Of a DNA stretch of 8,043 bases, positions 7,114-8,043 are shown one piece after another. The stretch lies in contig DSDE01000357.1 of NCBI GenBank assembly GCA_011049095.1, positions 1-8,043 on the forward strand. The letters are read 5' to 3'. Every line of letters starts with the position of its first letter. Position 1 is the stretch's first letter. Made by a program: the position numbers and the translations under genes. Below the pieces are notes generated by a model. The model saw nothing but the letters and a program-made list of their open reading frames with translations, had not been told where the DNA came from and ran no database searches. The stretch is from Fidelibacterota bacterium. GTDB lineage: Bacteria; Fidelibacterota; Fidelibacteria; Fidelibacterales; DSDE01.

Positions 7114-8043
7114 TATAAGACCTCACCGACAATCACTGTATCCAGAAAAACCGGACTTTTATGGCGGAGCTGTAAAATTGCAGTAGTCAGAAGGGTATCA
7201 CCAAATTCCAGGCCAGAGCGGACCTGCACATGTGATTCAGTGCGCAAGCCAATATCAACTCTTTTCTCTATGGCCAGCCCATTTTTGTAAATAAATACCT
7301 TTTCACCTTCCATTTCCGGTATCACGGCTTCACTGGGAATGGCTATCGCAGCATCTATCTCGGAAAGAATGGCCTTAACCTGGGCAAATCGCCCCGGTTT
7401 AAGCTCTTCATTATCATTGGCATAAAACGCACGCACACTAATAGTCCTGGTCAACATATCCACTTTAGGGTCTATGGCATACACTACAGCGCTAAAAGAT
7501 TTCTTGCTGCCATCCAAAGAAAACTCAATTGGAAAACCGGGTCTTAGTTCCCCGGCATAGCGTTCGGGTATGGAAAACTCCACCTTTAACGGGCTGATTT
7601 TAACCAGGCGGATAATTTTAGTCTGGGATGTGGCGATGGCGCCTTCACTAATCATTCTCAAGCCGATAACGCCATCAAAGGGGGCTCGCAGCTCTGTTTC
7701 AGAGATACGTGCTTCAAGCAGCTTGATATCTGCTTCAATCACCTGGAGTTCAGTGGCAGCTTGATCATAAGCTTCCTGACTGGCTGCGCCTCTTTCCAGT
7801 AGCTGCCTCTGGCGAAATTCCCGCTCTTTGCTCAGCTTAATCTGGGCTTTGAGTTTCATAAGCTGAGCCTGTAGCTGCTCATCGTTGAGTTTGGCCAGTA
7901 AATCTCCTTTTCTTACCCGGGCACCATCCTTAAAATAGAGGCCAATTATTTTGCCACCAGTTTCAAATGCCAGTTCTACTTCTTCATCAGGTATGAGCGA
8001 GCCGGTGCTGTAAATCAATTCACTCATTTGAGAAGCTTTGATC
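7113..8043 (-). CDS. RND efflux periplasmic adaptor (membrane fusion protein, HlyD/AcrA-like; 5' partial)
   Basis: This is the periplasmic adaptor that joins the RND pump to an outer-membrane channel. Numbering from the in-frame ATG at 8027, a biotinyl-lipoyl half-motif lies at 17-50 (GGKIIGLYFKDGARVRKGD). An alpha-helical hairpin follows at about 50-110, then the second lipoyl half at 112-125 (ELRAPFDGVIG). A beta-barrel and a membrane-proximal domain follow to residue 304. In the hairpin, Arg72, Leu76 and Ser83 (in LLERGAASQEAYD) fit the spacing of the RLxxLxxxxxxS motif that docks onto TolC-type channels. The frame stays open upstream of the ATG (IKASQ precedes it) to the window edge. There is no signal peptide or lipobox after that ATG, so the true start lies outside. 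Its TAG stop overlaps the permease GTG by one base, placing both in one operon. The family is clear; the exact subfamily is not. Confidence 0.93.
   Translation of the reverse strand, partial: IKASQMSELIYSTGSLIPDEEVELAFETGGKIIGLYFKDGARVRKGDLLAKLNDEQLQAQLMKLKAQIKLSKEREFRQRQLLERGAASQEAYDQAATELQVIEADIKLLEARISETELRAPFDGVIGLRMISEGAIATSQTKIIRLVKISPLKVEFSIPERYAGELRPGFPIEFSLDGSKKSFSAVVYAIDPKVDMLTRTISVRAFYANDNEELKPGRFAQVKAILSEIDAAIAIPSEAVIPEMEGEKVFIYKNGLAIEKRVDIGLRTESHVQVRSGLEFGDTLLTTAILQLRHKSPVFLDTVIVGEVL
7120..7124 (-). promoter_or_regulatory. Ribosome binding site of the RND permease
   Basis: On the minus strand GAGGT lies six bases before the GTG at 7113, a good match in sequence and spacing to a Shine-Dalgarno site. 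It sits inside the last codons of the adaptor gene. It supports the GTG start, which places the usual SISIRRPV N-terminus directly after the initiator and leaves a one-base TAGTG stop-start overlap with the adaptor. Confidence 0.65.

Noticed and set aside
8025..8027. ATG as the start of the membrane fusion protein
   Set aside because: The protein would begin just before the first lipoyl half with no signal peptide or lipid anchor, and the frame stays open to the window edge. Family members normally carry several tens of residues more at the N-terminus.

Overview
The window holds four protein genes in two convergent pairs. Two of them run off the ends of the window. Base composition looks moderate (mid-40s % G+C by eye, not computed) and coding density is very high. 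The first gene ends in a Por/type IX-like C-terminal sorting module and has a TolB-like propeller, a golvesin-type domain, PKD and fibronectin-III modules, and a repeat carrying a PNDQGG motif. That combination is typical of the Fibrobacterota-Chlorobiota-Bacteroidota (FCB) group and its uncultured relatives (Marinimicrobia, Cloacimonadota, Calditrichota, KSB1-like lineages). With a tripartite efflux system also present, the source is a Gram-negative, two-membrane bacterium. The phylum is inference and cannot be fixed from this window.

Left half, + strand (1-3984): a giant secreted multidomain protein comes first, with its 5' end outside the window. In order it carries beta-propeller blades, a C39-like papain-fold cysteine peptidase domain with an intact-looking Cys-His-Asp set, a golvesin-C-like domain, PKD, the PNDQGG module, FnIII and the sorting domain. 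Four bases after its stop codon begins a ten-helix EamA/DMT family inner-membrane permease. The two are probably co-transcribed, although no functional link is evident.

Middle (3985-4083): a 99-base convergent intergenic gap contains an imperfect inverted repeat and a weak T-rich stretch. It is a possible but unconvincing terminator for the + strand transcript.

Right half, - strand (4084-8043): a membrane fusion (periplasmic adaptor) protein, whose N-terminus lies beyond the window, is followed by a full-length HAE1-type RND efflux permease. The adaptor's TAG stop shares one base with the permease's GTG start, so the two are translationally coupled. Together they would form the inner-membrane and periplasmic parts of a proton-driven drug/solute exporter. 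The outer-membrane TolC-type channel is not in the window and could lie upstream of the adaptor or elsewhere.

I see no RNA genes, CRISPR arrays, insertion sequences, attachment sites or origins. The efflux pair and the DMT permease are ordinary. The least ordinary object is the propeller-peptidase-golvesin secreted protein. I do not see evidence for a wholly new system.
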